Assembly: GCF_042429765.1 (NCBI RefSeq)
Contig: NZ_JBHLZU010000023.1
Coordinates: forward strand, 124,001 to 188,000
Length of the DNA stretch: 64,000 nucleotides
Direction: 5' to 3'
Origin: Allokutzneria oryzae
GTDB taxonomy: Bacteria > Actinomycetota > Actinomycetes > Mycobacteriales > Pseudonocardiaceae
Shown here: positions 40,430 through 49,127 of the stretch, one piece after another
Layout of the letters: each line of letters begins with the position of its first letter
Numbering within the stretch: the stretch's first letter is position 1
The notes under the pieces: generated by a model
Database searches by the model: none
What the model was told of the DNA's origin: nothing
What the model saw: the letters and a program-made list of their open reading frames with translations, nothing else
Made by a program: the position numbers and the translations under genes

Positions 40430-41858
40430 CGACCGTGGGCGGGGCTGGCGCACGCCGCCGGTCCCGCCCACTGACCACAATGGACAAAGCGGCGATCGCG
40501 ACGCACAACCACGCGAACACGTCGCCGAACCGCGCGTACGGCGTCGACCCCGGTCCGGCGGACAGCTCGGCGGTGACCCAGGAGAAGCCGTCGCGGCCGG
40601 TCGTGCGCGTTTCCGCGATCACCCTGCCCCAGCCGTCGGCGATGGTCTGCATACCGCGCTGCGCGCTCCAGACCACGGGATAGCCGTACTCCACGGCCCT
40701 CAGCACCGCGGCCCTGCTGTGCTGCTCACCGTTGACGTCCTCGTCGGAGGCGGGGATGGCGACCACGTCAGCTCCGGCGTAGTCCCGGCTCGGCCCCGCC
40801 ATGTTCACGTCCATGCAGATCTCCACGCCCACCCGGGTGTCGGGAACGAACGCGAGAGTGTCCCCGGGCCTGGTGTTCGGCGCGGTGCCGATGTTGTGCT
40901 TGCGGTACACCACCGACTCTCCCCCACCGGCGGGCACGCCGAGCGCGGCGTTGTAGCGCCCCTCCGGCGCGCTGAGGATGACCCCGACCACGACGTTGAC
41001 GTCCCTGGCGCGCGCGATCTCCCGCATCGGTCCCGAGAGCTCCGCCAGGCTGGTGCCGTCCCCGGAGAAGATGCCCTCCGGCAACACGACAAGCCGCACT
41101 TCCTTGGGCAGCTGGGCTATCTGGCCGACGTAGGAGGCGACGGTCTCGCGCCCGGCGGGCGTGGCCAGGTCGGTGCCCCAGTGGGACTGGTTGCGCGCGA
41201 CGGCGGCGACGAGCTCGCCGGAGCCGCTGTCCTGGACAATCATCCGGACGGAAGCCCCGCCCACCGCGAGCACCGCGAGCACGGCGACCACCACGGCGGT
41301 CCACACCGCCGGCCGCGAGGCGAACGCGGCCGCGATGACCGTAGGAACCAGCAACACCAAGAACTCCACACCCCAGCCGCCGGTCACCGAGGCGATCTGC
41401 AGCAGTGCGGGCGCGTTCCCCAAAGTCGATGCCATCGTGCCGACGACGCCGACGGGACTGAGCAGAGACACCAGGAACAGCACACCGGTCCACACGGCGG
41501 GCACGGCGAGAATGCCGAGCAGGACGTGTCCCCGGCCGAGCAGAGCCCGGAAGAGCACCGTGGCGAGCGCGAACAACACCGCGCCCCCAAGGCAGATCCC
41601 GATCGCGACCGGCATCGGCACGTCGTGGGAGACGGAGTAGTAGGACCACATGTTCGACGTCCCGAGCAGGTACGCCGCGAAGGCCGTCCCGGCGGCGATC
41701 CACCAGGGCATCTCCACGGCGAAGAGCAACACGGGGATGGGTGCGAGGAAGGCCAGCAGCGGCTCCGGTCGGAGTCCGGTGCCGAGGTAGAACCCCGCGG
41801 CCGAGACGAGCAGGAGGGGAATCGCGGCGAACCTACTGCGCAGTACCCGCAATACCAT
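40404..41858 (-). CDS. Apolipoprotein N-acyltransferase-like membrane protein (Lnt/nitrilase family)
   Basis: A 484-residue protein with about seven membrane segments in residues 10-200 and a C-terminal nitrilase-fold domain. The catalytic triad Glu-Lys-Cys is in place: Glu261 (VLPEGIF), Lys320 (VYRKHN) and Cys348 (GVEICMD). Lnt transfers an acyl chain from phospholipid to the N-terminal Cys of lipoproteins; in actinomycetes several Lnt homologues exist. A last membrane segment (about 455-472) closes the protein. It overlaps the upstream TetR gene by 26 bp and so is probably under that regulator. Confidence 0.88.
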   Translation of the reverse strand: MVLRVLRSRFAAIPLLLVSAAGFYLGTGLRPEPLLAFLAPIPVLLFAVEMPWWIAAGTAFAAYLLGTSNMWSYYSVSHDVPMPVAIGICLGGAVLFALATVLFRALLGRGHVLLGILAVPAVWTGVLFLVSLLSPVGVVGTMASTLGNAPALLQIASVTGGWGVEFLVLLVPTVIAAAFASRPAVWTAVVVAVLAVLAVGGASVRMIVQDSGSGELVAAVARNQSHWGTDLATPAGRETVASYVGQIAQLPKEVRLVVLPEGIFSGDGTSLAELSGPMREIARARDVNVVVGVILSAPEGRYNAALGVPAGGGESVVYRKHNIGTAPNTRPGDTLAFVPDTRVGVEICMDVNMAGPSRDYAGADVVAIPASDEDVNGEQHSRAAVLRAVEYGYPVVWSAQRGMQTIADGWGRVIAETRTTGRDGFSWVTAELSAGPGSTPYARFGDVFAWLCVAIAALSIVVSGRDRRRAPAPPTVVTSGSARG

Positions 41859-42420
41859 GGAGGATCCTTCCGGTGGTGCGCTTGCACAACGCCCGGAAGT
41901 CCGCTTCGGACAGTGCCATCCGGCCGCCGAGGTAGAGCTGGACCATTCCCTGGGCGTGCGCGACGAGCGTGAGCGTCACCTCCAGCGGGTCGTCCTCCCG
42001 CAGCAGCCCTTCACCCATACCTTGGCGCACGAGCGTCAGCAGCGGGGTGAAAGTTGGCGAAGTGCCTGAGAGGAAGTCGCTGGGGAACCGCCTGGCGTCC
42101 TCGCGGCGGTCGGTGTGCAGGAACGTGTACAGGTTCGGGCTGCCGAGCGCGAAGTCCAGGAAGTCATCGAGCAGCCCGTACATCCGCGACATCAGGTCGG
42201 TGTGCGGCCGTTTTCCCCACCCCTGCGCCACCTCGGCGAACAAGGCGTCGGCGACCGCGCGCACCAAGGTCTCGCGGTTGGGGTAGTGCCGGTAGGTCGC
42301 CATCGGCGAGATCCCGGCGGCGGCGGCGACCCTGCGCATGGTCACGGCGTCGGCGCCCTCGTTGAGCAGGATCTCGCGCGCCGCGGCGGCGATCCGCGCG
42401 GCAGTGGGGGCATCACTCAC
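41833..42420 (-). CDS. TetR-family transcriptional regulator
   Basis: A 195-residue TetR protein. Helix-turn-helix at about residues 25-50 (VTMRRVAAAAGISPMATYRHYPNRETLV), followed by an all-helical ligand domain of the TetR_C_13-like kind. GTG at 42420 is chosen because homology starts at SDAPTAARIAAAARE. The 3' end overlaps the Lnt-like gene, implying co-transcription. A near-palindrome GTGTAC-AGC-GTACGC (42421-42435) touches the start codon and may be its own operator. Confidence 0.88.
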   Translation of the reverse strand: MSDAPTAARIAAAAREILLNEGADAVTMRRVAAAAGISPMATYRHYPNRETLVRAVADALFAEVAQGWGKRPHTDLMSRMYGLLDDFLDFALGSPNLYTFLHTDRREDARRFPSDFLSGTSPTFTPLLTLVRQGMGEGLLREDDPLEVTLTLVAHAQGMVQLYLGGRMALSEADFRALCKRTTGRILHGIAGTAQ

Positions 42421-42435
42421 GTGTACAGCGTACGC
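42421..42435. promoter_or_regulatory. Possible autoregulatory operator of the TetR gene
   Basis: GTGTAC, spacer AGC, GTACGC: six-base arms with one mismatch, directly against the GTG start of the TetR gene. Short and only a candidate. Confidence 0.35.
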
Positions 42436-42644
42436 AACCCGACCCGGCCCAGCCCGCGCGACACCGGGGTCCACAAAGGACAGTCCAACCCGCCCGAACC
42501 GCGCCCCACTCCGCCAACCCAGCCGAGACGCGGAGGTCTCACCAACCCACGTCCGCCCCCGGACCAACCCCACCGAACAGGAGCGCCGTGGCTCCCCGCC
42601 CCCGCACCCCGGTGCGCACGTCGACCGACTGACGCGGCCGGGGT

Positions 42645-42713
42645 TTTCGCGTTTTGTCACCTAGATGCGCAAAAGAGCGCTCCCATTTCGCATTAAGCCT
42701 ACAAAACGCGAAA
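42645..42713 (+). repeat. Palindromic intergenic repeat, copy 3
   Basis: 69 bp with the same perfect 13-bp inverted ends as copy 1 (TTTCGCGTTTTGT at 42645-42657 and ACAAAACGCGAAA at 42701-42713) and the core AGAGCGCTCCCATTTCGCATTAAG. It differs from copy 1 at only a few inner positions. The G-rich tandem tract at 42741-42860 follows in the same orientation. Confidence 0.92.
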
Positions 42714-42740
42714 CGAGGGGCACGGGAGCGAGGGCGCCGG

Positions 42741-42860
42741 AGGTGGGGCGGGGGCGGGGAGGGGGTGGGGAGGGAGTCGGGAGGGGGCGGGGAGGGGGTG
42801 GGGAGGGGAGGGAGTCGGGAGGGGGCGGGGAGGGGGTGGGGAGGGGGTGGGGAGGGGGTG
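42741..42860 (+). repeat. G-rich tandem tract with quadruplex potential
   Basis: About 120 bp made of runs of 3-5 G separated by A, T or C, with a repeated unit of roughly 33-38 bp (GGGGAGGGGGTGGGGAGGGA then GTCGGGAGGGGGC). More than fifteen G-runs lie on the + strand, so it can form G-quadruplexes. It is non-coding: open frames here give only Gly/Arg/Glu low-complexity strings. Confidence 0.85.
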
Positions 42861-43192
42861 TTCGGCCCGGCGCGGCCGGTCCGTCCACGCGGTGGTGAAC
42901 CCGGGTTGGATCCCGTCTGAACCGCGTTGACCTACGGTCTAGCGCGCCAGGAGTCTCCGCTCGGCCCGCTGACCGCCCGGCAGATGGTTGGTGATCAGGG
43001 CGTCAAGCATCCGAGGGAACCCTCCGCATTCGCCGGAGGGTGGAGACTGCCCCCGAAACGCCGTGGCCCAGAGCGGCCCGGCCTCTCCGCGCGGTCCAGT
43101 ACCCGCCCGTCCGGCGCTCTTGGCACGAGGTCGCCCGGCCCGGGGCGGGGCGACCGCTGAGCATCAGGTGACGGCAGAGAGGAGTCAGCGGC

Positions 43193-43735
43193 ATGCGGGA
43201 GACGTGCAAGGAGCGGTTGAGCAGGCGCGGTATCGCCAAGGTCTTGGCCGCCGCGGTTGTGCTGGCGAGCGCCTCCGCGTCGGTCGGGCTAGCCGCTCCG
43301 GCCAGCGCGAAGCAGCGGAAGGCCCCCGTGTTCGAGCCGGGCATCTACCTGGTCACCAATGCAGAGAGAGGCATCGGCGACCTGATGTCGGGCTGGGAGG
43401 CCGGACCGGTCCGCACCTCGGCGACCCGCGAGGTGCGGAACATGAACTACTTCTGGGAGGTCGCCCCGTCCAACAACGGCGGGTTCACCATCAAGAACGT
43501 TGGCGCGAACGCCTTCGCGGGCCTGGACGAGGTCAGGCAAGGTGAGCAGGTCCGCACCGGCGACAAGCCGGTGAACTGGATCATCGAACCGACCGAGGAC
43601 AAGGGGTTCGTCATCGCGCTGCCCGGCGTGGACCTGGTCTGGAACGCGGACGGCGGAGCAGTGCGGGCACCGGTGACGCTGCGGCCCGCCAGCGGCGAAG
43701 CGCGGCAGCGCTGGATCTTCCGATCAGTGGAGTGA
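43193..43735 (+). CDS. Secreted beta-trefoil protein, I66-type proteinase-inhibitor-like
   Basis: A 180-residue exported protein. Residues 1-39 are a signal peptide with a basic start and cleavage near ASA-KQRK. The mature part has a three-fold pattern typical of beta-trefoils (GIYLVTNAERGIGDL; YFWEVAPSNNGGFTIKN; NWIIEPTEDKGFVIALPGVDLVWNADGG; QRWIF) resembling the I66/cospin-type inhibitor family found in fungi and actinomycetes. No catalytic residues are evident. A ribosome site GAGAGGAG lies upstream and a strong hairpin follows. Target protease, if any, is unknown; a carbohydrate-binding trefoil is the main alternative. Confidence 0.72.
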   Translation: MRETCKERLSRRGIAKVLAAAVVLASASASVGLAAPASAKQRKAPVFEPGIYLVTNAERGIGDLMSGWEAGPVRTSATREVRNMNYFWEVAPSNNGGFTIKNVGANAFAGLDEVRQGEQVRTGDKPVNWIIEPTEDKGFVIALPGVDLVWNADGGAVRAPVTLRPASGEARQRWIFRSVE

Positions 43736-43743
43736 CGGCCTTC

Positions 43744-43773
43744 GGACAGGGGGCGCCGCGGCGCCCCCTGTCC
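43744..43773. terminator. Strong hairpin after the beta-trefoil gene
   Basis: A fully self-complementary 30-base palindrome whose left half is GGACAGGGGGCGCCG. It lies 8 bp after the stop codon. There is no T-run, as usual for high-GC actinomycete terminators. Confidence 0.85.
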
Positions 43774-43808
43774 TGCCCGGCCCTGGGCGAACCCCGCCAC
43801 CCAGCGGT

Positions 43809-43827
43809 TTAAGTTAGGCTAACCTAA
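43809..43827. promoter_or_regulatory. Iron box (IdeR/DtxR/DmdR operator)
   Basis: TTAAGTTAGGCTAACCTAA matches the 19-bp IdeR/DtxR consensus TTAGGTTAGGCTAACCTAA at 18 of 19 positions and is nearly a perfect palindrome. A plausible -10 (TAATCT, 43825-43830) overlaps its right end, so an iron-loaded repressor would block the promoter of the alpha/beta hydrolase gene. Confidence 0.88.
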
Positions 43828-43860
43828 TCTACGACCGCTGGAATGACGGGAGCAGTCACT

Positions 43861-44772
43861 GTGCGACAGCGACAGGAGCCGACCGGCATCGACGCGCCCC
43901 CTGGCCGACCGAGGTCTCAGCACAGCCAGGGTGTCCCTAGCATCGCGCGGACCCGCGACGGGCGGGGCTTGTTCTACATGCGCTGTCCGGGGCCACCGGG
44001 TCCCGGGACGCCGACGGTGGTCTTCGAGGGAGGTTTGGCGGCGAGCCGCTCGTACTGGGCCCTGGTCCAGCCGGCCGTCGCCGCCGGCGCGCACTCGGTG
44101 GTCTACGACCGCAGCGGGCTCGGGCGCAGTGCTCCGGACCCACACCCCCGCACGCTCCGGCGACTCGCCGACGACTTGGGCGACCTGCTCGACCACCTCG
44201 GCCACGGGCCGTACGTGCTGGTCGGACACAGCTGGGGTGGACCGGCTGTGCGCCTGGCCGCCGCGGCCGCGCCCGAACGGATCGCCGGGCTCGTGCTGGT
44301 CGACCCCACCGATGAGGCGTGCGATCTCTTCTTCACGAACACCATGCGCCGCGTTGAGAAGGTCGGCCAGGTGGCCAGTGCCGCCCTCGCGCGGGTGGGA
44401 CTGCTCAAGCTCGCCTATCGCGGCCTCATCTCAGCCCTGCCCACCGACGCGGGCAAGGACATGCTCGCCGAGGGGTTCTCCGTCGGGACGATGCGCACCA
44501 GGGCGGCCGAACTGGCGTCCGTCCCCAGCGACCTCACCGACCTGCGTGAGAACCCACCGCACCTGCCCGACGTCCCGGTCACAGTCATCTCCGGCGGGCG
44601 CACGTCCCCGGGGCTGCACAAGCGGATCAGGACCGCGGCGGACGCCTCCCACGAATACCGCGCGCAGCAGTCGCCCCAAGGGCGGCACGTGTACGCCAAT
44701 CAGTCGGGGCACATGGTGCCCGTGACCGAACCGGGCCTGATCGCCACCGAGATCATGCGCCTGCTCCAGTGA
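43861..44772 (+). CDS. Alpha/beta-fold hydrolase under iron-box control
   Basis: A 303-residue alpha/beta hydrolase. Nucleophile Ser124 is in GHSWGG (122-127), the oxyanion region is FEGGLAASRSYW, and the catalytic His is in SGHMVP near the C-terminus. No signal peptide is evident. GTG at 43861 is preferred because GGGAG lies 8 bp upstream; ATG at 43843 is also in frame. The near-perfect iron box upstream predicts expression under iron limitation, so a role in releasing iron from, or hydrolysing, a siderophore-like ester is possible, though the sequence itself does not show the substrate. Confidence 0.86.
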   Translation: MRQRQEPTGIDAPPGRPRSQHSQGVPSIARTRDGRGLFYMRCPGPPGPGTPTVVFEGGLAASRSYWALVQPAVAAGAHSVVYDRSGLGRSAPDPHPRTLRRLADDLGDLLDHLGHGPYVLVGHSWGGPAVRLAAAAAPERIAGLVLVDPTDEACDLFFTNTMRRVEKVGQVASAALARVGLLKLAYRGLISALPTDAGKDMLAEGFSVGTMRTRAAELASVPSDLTDLRENPPHLPDVPVTVISGGRTSPGLHKRIRTAADASHEYRAQQSPQGRHVYANQSGHMVPVTEPGLIATEIMRLLQ

Positions 44773-44938
44773 CACCGGCTCCTCGCCGAGCCCAACGCGG
44801 ACACGTTGGCGACCGCCGACCAGTCACGCCCCGCGCCGGGGCGGCCGGAGGACCGCAGGCAGCTGGAACGCGTAGCCCGGGAGGCCAGTTCGAGCTGAGG
44901 CCAGTCGGCATACGCTTCTGTGTGACCGAGGAGGAGCG

Positions 44939-45277
44939 ATGCGGCGACCGAACCCACTGCTCTGGCTGTGGTACGCCTTCGGCGGCCGCTTGCCGGACCG
45001 GTACCGCGACTGGGTGGTGCGCGACCTGACGTGCCGGACGTGGCTCCTGCGGCACTTCGTCCGAGTGCTGGTGGTCCTCGCCCCGGCGCTCGGGCTGCTG
45101 TACCTCGTCTTCGGTGTGCTGCTGGCCGGGCCTCCCGAGGTGGTGTTTCCCGCGCTCGCGCTCGGACTCTGCGTCGGCATGTTCTACTCGCTGTCCTACG
45201 CGCCGGAGAGCACCGACATCCGGCTCACCAAGTACGGCTTCCCGCGAGGACATGCCACGAACTCCCGTGACGCCTAA
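44939..45277 (+). CDS. DUF5313-family small membrane protein
   Basis: A 112-residue protein with the family N-terminus RPNPLLWLWYAFGGRLPDRYRDWVVRDLTCRTWLLRH, found across actinobacteria, followed by two membrane segments (about residues 42-62 and 66-84) and a C-terminal tail YAPESTDIRLTKYGFP. GAGGAGG-like ribosome site precedes the ATG. Function unknown. It converges on folE. Confidence 0.82.
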   Translation: MRRPNPLLWLWYAFGGRLPDRYRDWVVRDLTCRTWLLRHFVRVLVVLAPALGLLYLVFGVLLAGPPEVVFPALALGLCVGMFYSLSYAPESTDIRLTKYGFPRGHATNSRDA

Positions 45278-45310
45278 CGTCCGGTCAGCGTCTCCCGGAC
45301 ACGCACGACG

Positions 45311-45910
45311 TCAGGCGTTGACGCCGGCGAGGGCGAAGAACTCCTGCCGAGATCGCGCGTCCTGGCGCAGGACTCCCAGCAGGGTCGAGGTGACGGTGTC
45401 CGATCCCACGGCCTGGACACCGCGCAGGGTCATGCAGCTGTGCTCAGCCTCGATCACCACCCCGACTCCCTTGGGTTGCAGGTGCTCGGCGAGCCAGTCG
45501 GCGACCTGCTTGGTCAACCGCTCCTGCACCTGCGGGCGACGGGCGAAGTGCTCCACGATCCGAGCCAGCTTCGACAGTCCCAGAATGCGCTCACCGGGCA
45601 GGTAGCCCACATGGGCCACGCCGACGAACGGCAGCAGGTGGTGCTCGCAGACCGACCGCACGGGAATGGCTCTGGCCAGCACGAGCTCGTCGTAGCCCTC
45701 GTCGTTGGGGAACGTGGTCAGGTTGAACGGGCGTGGCGTGAACAGCTCGGCGTAGGCGCGGGCCATCCGCCCCGGGGTGCCGATCAGGCTTTCGGAGTCC
45801 AGTTCGACGCCGAGCGCGCGGAGGAACTCGGCAGCGGCCTTCTCGGCAGCCGCCAGGTCGATGCCGGGATCAGGTTCGTGGACCACCCGCAGCGCGGACG
45901 CGGAGAACAT
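45311..45910 (-). CDS. folE: GTP cyclohydrolase I
   Basis: A 199-residue enzyme that opens GTP to 7,8-dihydroneopterin triphosphate, the first step of folate and pterin synthesis. Zinc ligands are Cys88 and His91 in CEHHLLPF and Cys159 in EHSCMTLRG; the active-site stretch HFARRPQVQERLT is intact. ATG at 45910 is chosen (GAGAGGG upstream); the open frame runs further 5' without homology. The gene stands alone with no folP, folB or folK next to it, so it may be a second copy serving a special pterin or be the housekeeping gene; the window cannot decide. It is divergent from a Cys-rich regulator. Confidence 0.94.
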   Translation of the reverse strand: MFSASALRVVHEPDPGIDLAAAEKAAAEFLRALGVELDSESLIGTPGRMARAYAELFTPRPFNLTTFPNDEGYDELVLARAIPVRSVCEHHLLPFVGVAHVGYLPGERILGLSKLARIVEHFARRPQVQERLTKQVADWLAEHLQPKGVGVVIEAEHSCMTLRGVQAVGSDTVTSTLLGVLRQDARSRQEFFALAGVNA

Positions 45911-46167
45911 GGACAGGCCCTCTCGATCGGTGACAACGGGGTGGGACCGGGGGCGCGAGCCGCACCGCCCCTCGGCGACCGGGAGGTGCTGCTCGGCCGA
46001 CGTCGGGTCACCGGCTGCCTCGCCGGGACCGTCGGCGACGAGGAACACCACCTCGCCCCGCATAACGCTAAGAAATATTGGTCTTATTGCGCCACCCAGT
46101 CAAGCCAAGCTGTTCCACAGCCTTCAACACCGGCTCCGCGAACTCTTGTTGGTGCTATCGTGGCGAG

Positions 46168-46872
46168 GTGACGGCCGACCCGCAGATCCGGGCCATCGCG
46201 GTGCTGGATGACGAGCTGCGCCGAGGCATGTACGAGTTCATCCGCGCCGCGCGCCGCCCGGTCACCCGGGACGAGGCTGCCGCGGCGGTCGGGATCTCCC
46301 GCAAGCTCGCCGCGTTCCACCTGGACAAGCTCGTCGACGCCGGGGTGTTGCGAGCCGACTACCAGGCGGTCACGGGCATCCGGAAGGTCGGCCGGGCACC
46401 GAAGGTCTACCAACCGGTCGGGAACGACATCCGGATCAGCATTCCGCCCCGCCACCACGACCTGCTCGCCGGCATCCTGCTCGACGCCGTCCTCGCCGAC
46501 AGCGGCAACGGGGGCGCGGACCGGGACGCCCGGTCCGCGACGCTGCGGGTCGCCCGCGAGCGCGGCCATGACACAGGTGCCGCTGAGCGCGAGCGGACCC
46601 GCCCCGGGCGGCTGGGCGCCGAGCGCGCCCTCACCCTCGCCGCGGCGGCGCTGGCACGGCACGGCTTCGAACCGGACCGCAGGTCACCGACGTGCATGCG
46701 GCTGGCCACTTGTCCATTCCACCCACTGGTCGCCAAGGCACCAGAGATGGTGTGCGGGATCAACCACGCCTTCCTCGTCGGCCTGCTCGACGGGTTGGGC
46801 GCCACGACCGTCGAGGCCGTGCTCGATCCACGAGCCGGTGAATGCTGCGTCGAGCTGCGCACCCACTCCTGA
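46168..46872 (+). CDS. Winged-helix regulator with C-terminal Cys cluster (SufR-like)
   Basis: A 234-residue transcription factor. Winged helix at about residues 10-82 (TRDEAAAAVGISRKLAAFHLDKLVDAGVL). The C-terminal part carries Cys176, Cys182, Cys196 and the Cys226/227 pair (CMRLATCPFHPLVAKAPEMVCGINH), the kind of ligand set that binds an Fe-S cluster in SufR-type repressors. It therefore probably senses iron-sulfur or redox state, an inference from motif spacing. GTG at 46168 is preferred because homology begins there; ATG further upstream is unlikely. It is divergent from folE across 257 bp that include an AT-rich patch at 46060-46090. Confidence 0.86.
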   Translation: MTADPQIRAIAVLDDELRRGMYEFIRAARRPVTRDEAAAAVGISRKLAAFHLDKLVDAGVLRADYQAVTGIRKVGRAPKVYQPVGNDIRISIPPRHHDLLAGILLDAVLADSGNGGADRDARSATLRVARERGHDTGAAERERTRPGRLGAERALTLAAAALARHGFEPDRRSPTCMRLATCPFHPLVAKAPEMVCGINHAFLVGLLDGLGATTVEAVLDPRAGECCVELRTHS

Positions 46873-46941
46873 CCCGCGCCCGGAGTCGCGCGGAGGAGGT
46901 GGCCAAGGACATCTCCACGGGAGAATTCCTGTCCACAGTGG

Positions 46942-46967
46942 ACGGGGCACCCCGCTGGGTGCCCCGT
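46942..46967. terminator. Bidirectional hairpin terminator
   Basis: Perfect 11-bp stem ACGGGGCACCC / GGGTGCCCCGT with a 4-base loop. It lies between the convergent SufR-like gene and the helical protein gene and should stop transcription from both sides. Confidence 0.8.
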
Positions 46968-46973
46968 GGCGCA

Positions 46974-47462
46974 TCAGCCCTGGAGCTCCCGTCCCCCGCC
47001 CCGCCTGCGCAGGTAGGCGAACCCCGGGATGCCCAGGATCGCCTGCCGGACCTCCTTGGTGACGTCGAGCAGCTCGTGGATGTCCGGCCCCACCCGGTCC
47101 AGCGTGCCGAGGATCGGCATGATGTCCTTCGCCATGTGCTCCGCGAGCTTGGGCAGCTCGTCGACCAGGCGGATCGCCGCCTCGATCTCGTGCGCCGACA
47201 GCTCGGTCACGAACCGCAGCATGGGCTTGGTGACCTGGAGGACCTCGTCCGCGGCGGCGGTCACCCGCCGCGCGTGCTCCACCGCCTCCTCGGCCGACGT
47301 GATCACCGTGTCGGTCCGCTCGATGAGCTCGTTCGCCCGCCGCACCGCCTCCTCGGTCGCCGTGAGCAGGCCGAGCAGCCGCCCCGGTATCGAGACGACG
47401 GTCGCGGTGGTCTGCACAGCCCAGCCGATCACCGCGGAAGGACTCAGGAGGTTCAACGCCAT
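46974..47462 (-). CDS. Conserved actinobacterial helical protein, function unknown
   Basis: A 162-residue mostly helical protein. A short hydrophobic N-terminus (residues 1-30) is followed by heptad-like helices (TATEEAVRRANELIERTDTV and ELPKLAEHMAKDIMPILGTLDRVGPDIHELLD) that look like a coiled coil, ending in GFAYLRRRGGG. Similar small proteins are widespread in actinobacteria, sometimes misnamed as RuBisCO large subunit, and have no known role. ATG at 47462 chosen at the start of the conserved part. Confidence 0.65.
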   Translation of the reverse strand: MALNLLSPSAVIGWAVQTTATVVSIPGRLLGLLTATEEAVRRANELIERTDTVITSAEEAVEHARRVTAAADEVLQVTKPMLRFVTELSAHEIEAAIRLVDELPKLAEHMAKDIMPILGTLDRVGPDIHELLDVTKEVRQAILGIPGFAYLRRRGGGRELQG

Positions 47463-47724
47463 GGCCCCCAGTCTGCCGAACTGCCGACGGCGGCGTGGAG
47501 CCGAGCCAGGAATCACCGGTCCGGCTCCGGCAGATCGGTTCGTCACGATGACCTCCCCGAGAACTCCCGGGAGGATCAAGAACGGATCGGCGCACGCTCT
47601 TCCGGGCGTCACTGTCCGCGGGAGCGCCACCCTGACCAAGTTCGCGGGCAACCACGTATCCGGCGCGACGCCGTCCGGCAGCGTCCAGTTCTCTGACGAG
47701 AGCGGACGAAGGGTCCTCGTCGCG

Positions 47725-48936
47725 TCAAGACAGCATCTGCTCGGCGTAGAGAGCGTAGACAGCAGCGCAGCGCAGCATCGCGGCTTCGTCGATGTACTCG
47801 TCAGGGCCGTGTGAGACGTCGAGGCGACCGGCGCCGTAGCCGAAGGCGGGAATGCCCAGCTGCGCGTACCACCGGATCTCCAGGATGCCCGCGCACATCT
47901 CGAACCGTGCCGCGCTGCCCTCGACCTCGGTGACCACACGGGAGAGGGCCACCGCCGCCGGGTGGGTCTCCTCCGTGCTGGCCGGGGGCTGTAGCTGGGT
48001 CACCTCGACCGACACCTTCGCGTCGATCTCCCGGGCGGCCTCGTCGATGAGGCCGGTCAGGCGGGCGAGCTCGCCGTCGAGATCCTCTTCGGGGTTGTAG
48101 CGGGCGTCGACGGTGAAGTAGGCCGAACCGGGCACGACGTTGAAGTTCGAACCGCCCCCGGACATGCCGCCGACGACGAGCATGGAGCCGCGCGCGTCGT
48201 CGGCGTTCATCGGGAAGCTGGTGTGCTTCTGCGCCATCTCCCGCGCGTAGGCTTCGACGGGCCTGGCCACGTGCAGCATGTGGGCGAAGGCGTTCACTCC
48301 CCGGTTCGCTTGTCCCACGTGGGCTTCGCGGCCGTGGACGTCCACGCGGAGCGAGATCGCGCCGCGGGCGGCGTTCCAGATGCTGCCACCGCTGGGCTCG
48401 CCGGTGACCATGGCAACCGCCCGGGGATCGATCAGGCCGGCCTCGCGCAGGTGCCCCGATCCCACCACGCTGCCGGTCTCCTCGTCGCACACCAGGTGCA
48501 GCACGATGCGGCCGTCGCCGAGCAGCCCGAGCTCCTTGGCGGCCGCGGCGCCGTAGAGCATGCTGACGATCCCGCCCTTCATGTCCGCCGTGCCCCGCCC
48601 GATGATCCGGCCGTCTCGACGCCGGGCCGTGAACTGCGTGCGGCTCTGCGCGGGCACGACGTCGAAGTGGCCGTGGAAGTACAGCAGCTTCGCGCCGTCA
48701 CCGACGGTTCCGCGCACGACGCACGGGTCCTCCAGCTCGCCGGTCGGGGCGATCCGGAGGATCTCCGGGCTGAGTCCCAGGTCGTCCATCGCCTCGCGCA
48801 GGACCGCCGCGCAGCGGCCCAACGCCCGGCCGGGCGGGTTCTCGGAGTCGATCGCGACGAGCTTTTCCAGCAGCGCGGCCATGTCCTCGGCCCGCTGGTC
48901 GAGCCATGCCCGCACCCGCGCGACGTGGTCGGTCAC
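47725..48936 (-). CDS. M20-family metallopeptidase (acetylornithine deacetylase/desuccinylase-like)
   Basis: A 403-residue di-zinc amidohydrolase of the M20/ArgE/DapE family. First metal ligand region YFHGHFD (His88, Asp92 area), bridging Asp118 in GTADMKGG, catalytic Glu152-Glu153 in CDEETGS, and a distal His in YGAGRLDVSHGPDEY. Homologues hydrolyse N-acyl amino acids or small peptides. GTG at 48936 is preferred because AAAGG lies 8 bp upstream; an in-frame ATG at 48984 lacks one. No pathway partner is adjacent, so the substrate stays open. Confidence 0.9.
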   Translation of the reverse strand: MTDHVARVRAWLDQRAEDMAALLEKLVAIDSENPPGRALGRCAAVLREAMDDLGLSPEILRIAPTGELEDPCVVRGTVGDGAKLLYFHGHFDVVPAQSRTQFTARRRDGRIIGRGTADMKGGIVSMLYGAAAAKELGLLGDGRIVLHLVCDEETGSVVGSGHLREAGLIDPRAVAMVTGEPSGGSIWNAARGAISLRVDVHGREAHVGQANRGVNAFAHMLHVARPVEAYAREMAQKHTSFPMNADDARGSMLVVGGMSGGGSNFNVVPGSAYFTVDARYNPEEDLDGELARLTGLIDEAAREIDAKVSVEVTQLQPPASTEETHPAAVALSRVVTEVEGSAARFEMCAGILEIRWYAQLGIPAFGYGAGRLDVSHGPDEYIDEAAMLRCAAVYALYAEQMLS

Positions 48937-49127
48937 GAACGCCACCTTTCGCCACCCCTTCGAGTCACCTCGCGATCTTCCCACGGGACGTCCCGGCGGC
49001 AGGTTCGCTGCTCCTCAGGACGAACACCAGCACGTCCGTCCACACCGGACAGACGTCCGCGGCAGTCGACCCGAGGTGGCGCGCCGTCCCCGTACCGCAG
49101 TGAGTGCGCGCGCGTGCGGTCAGAGTT

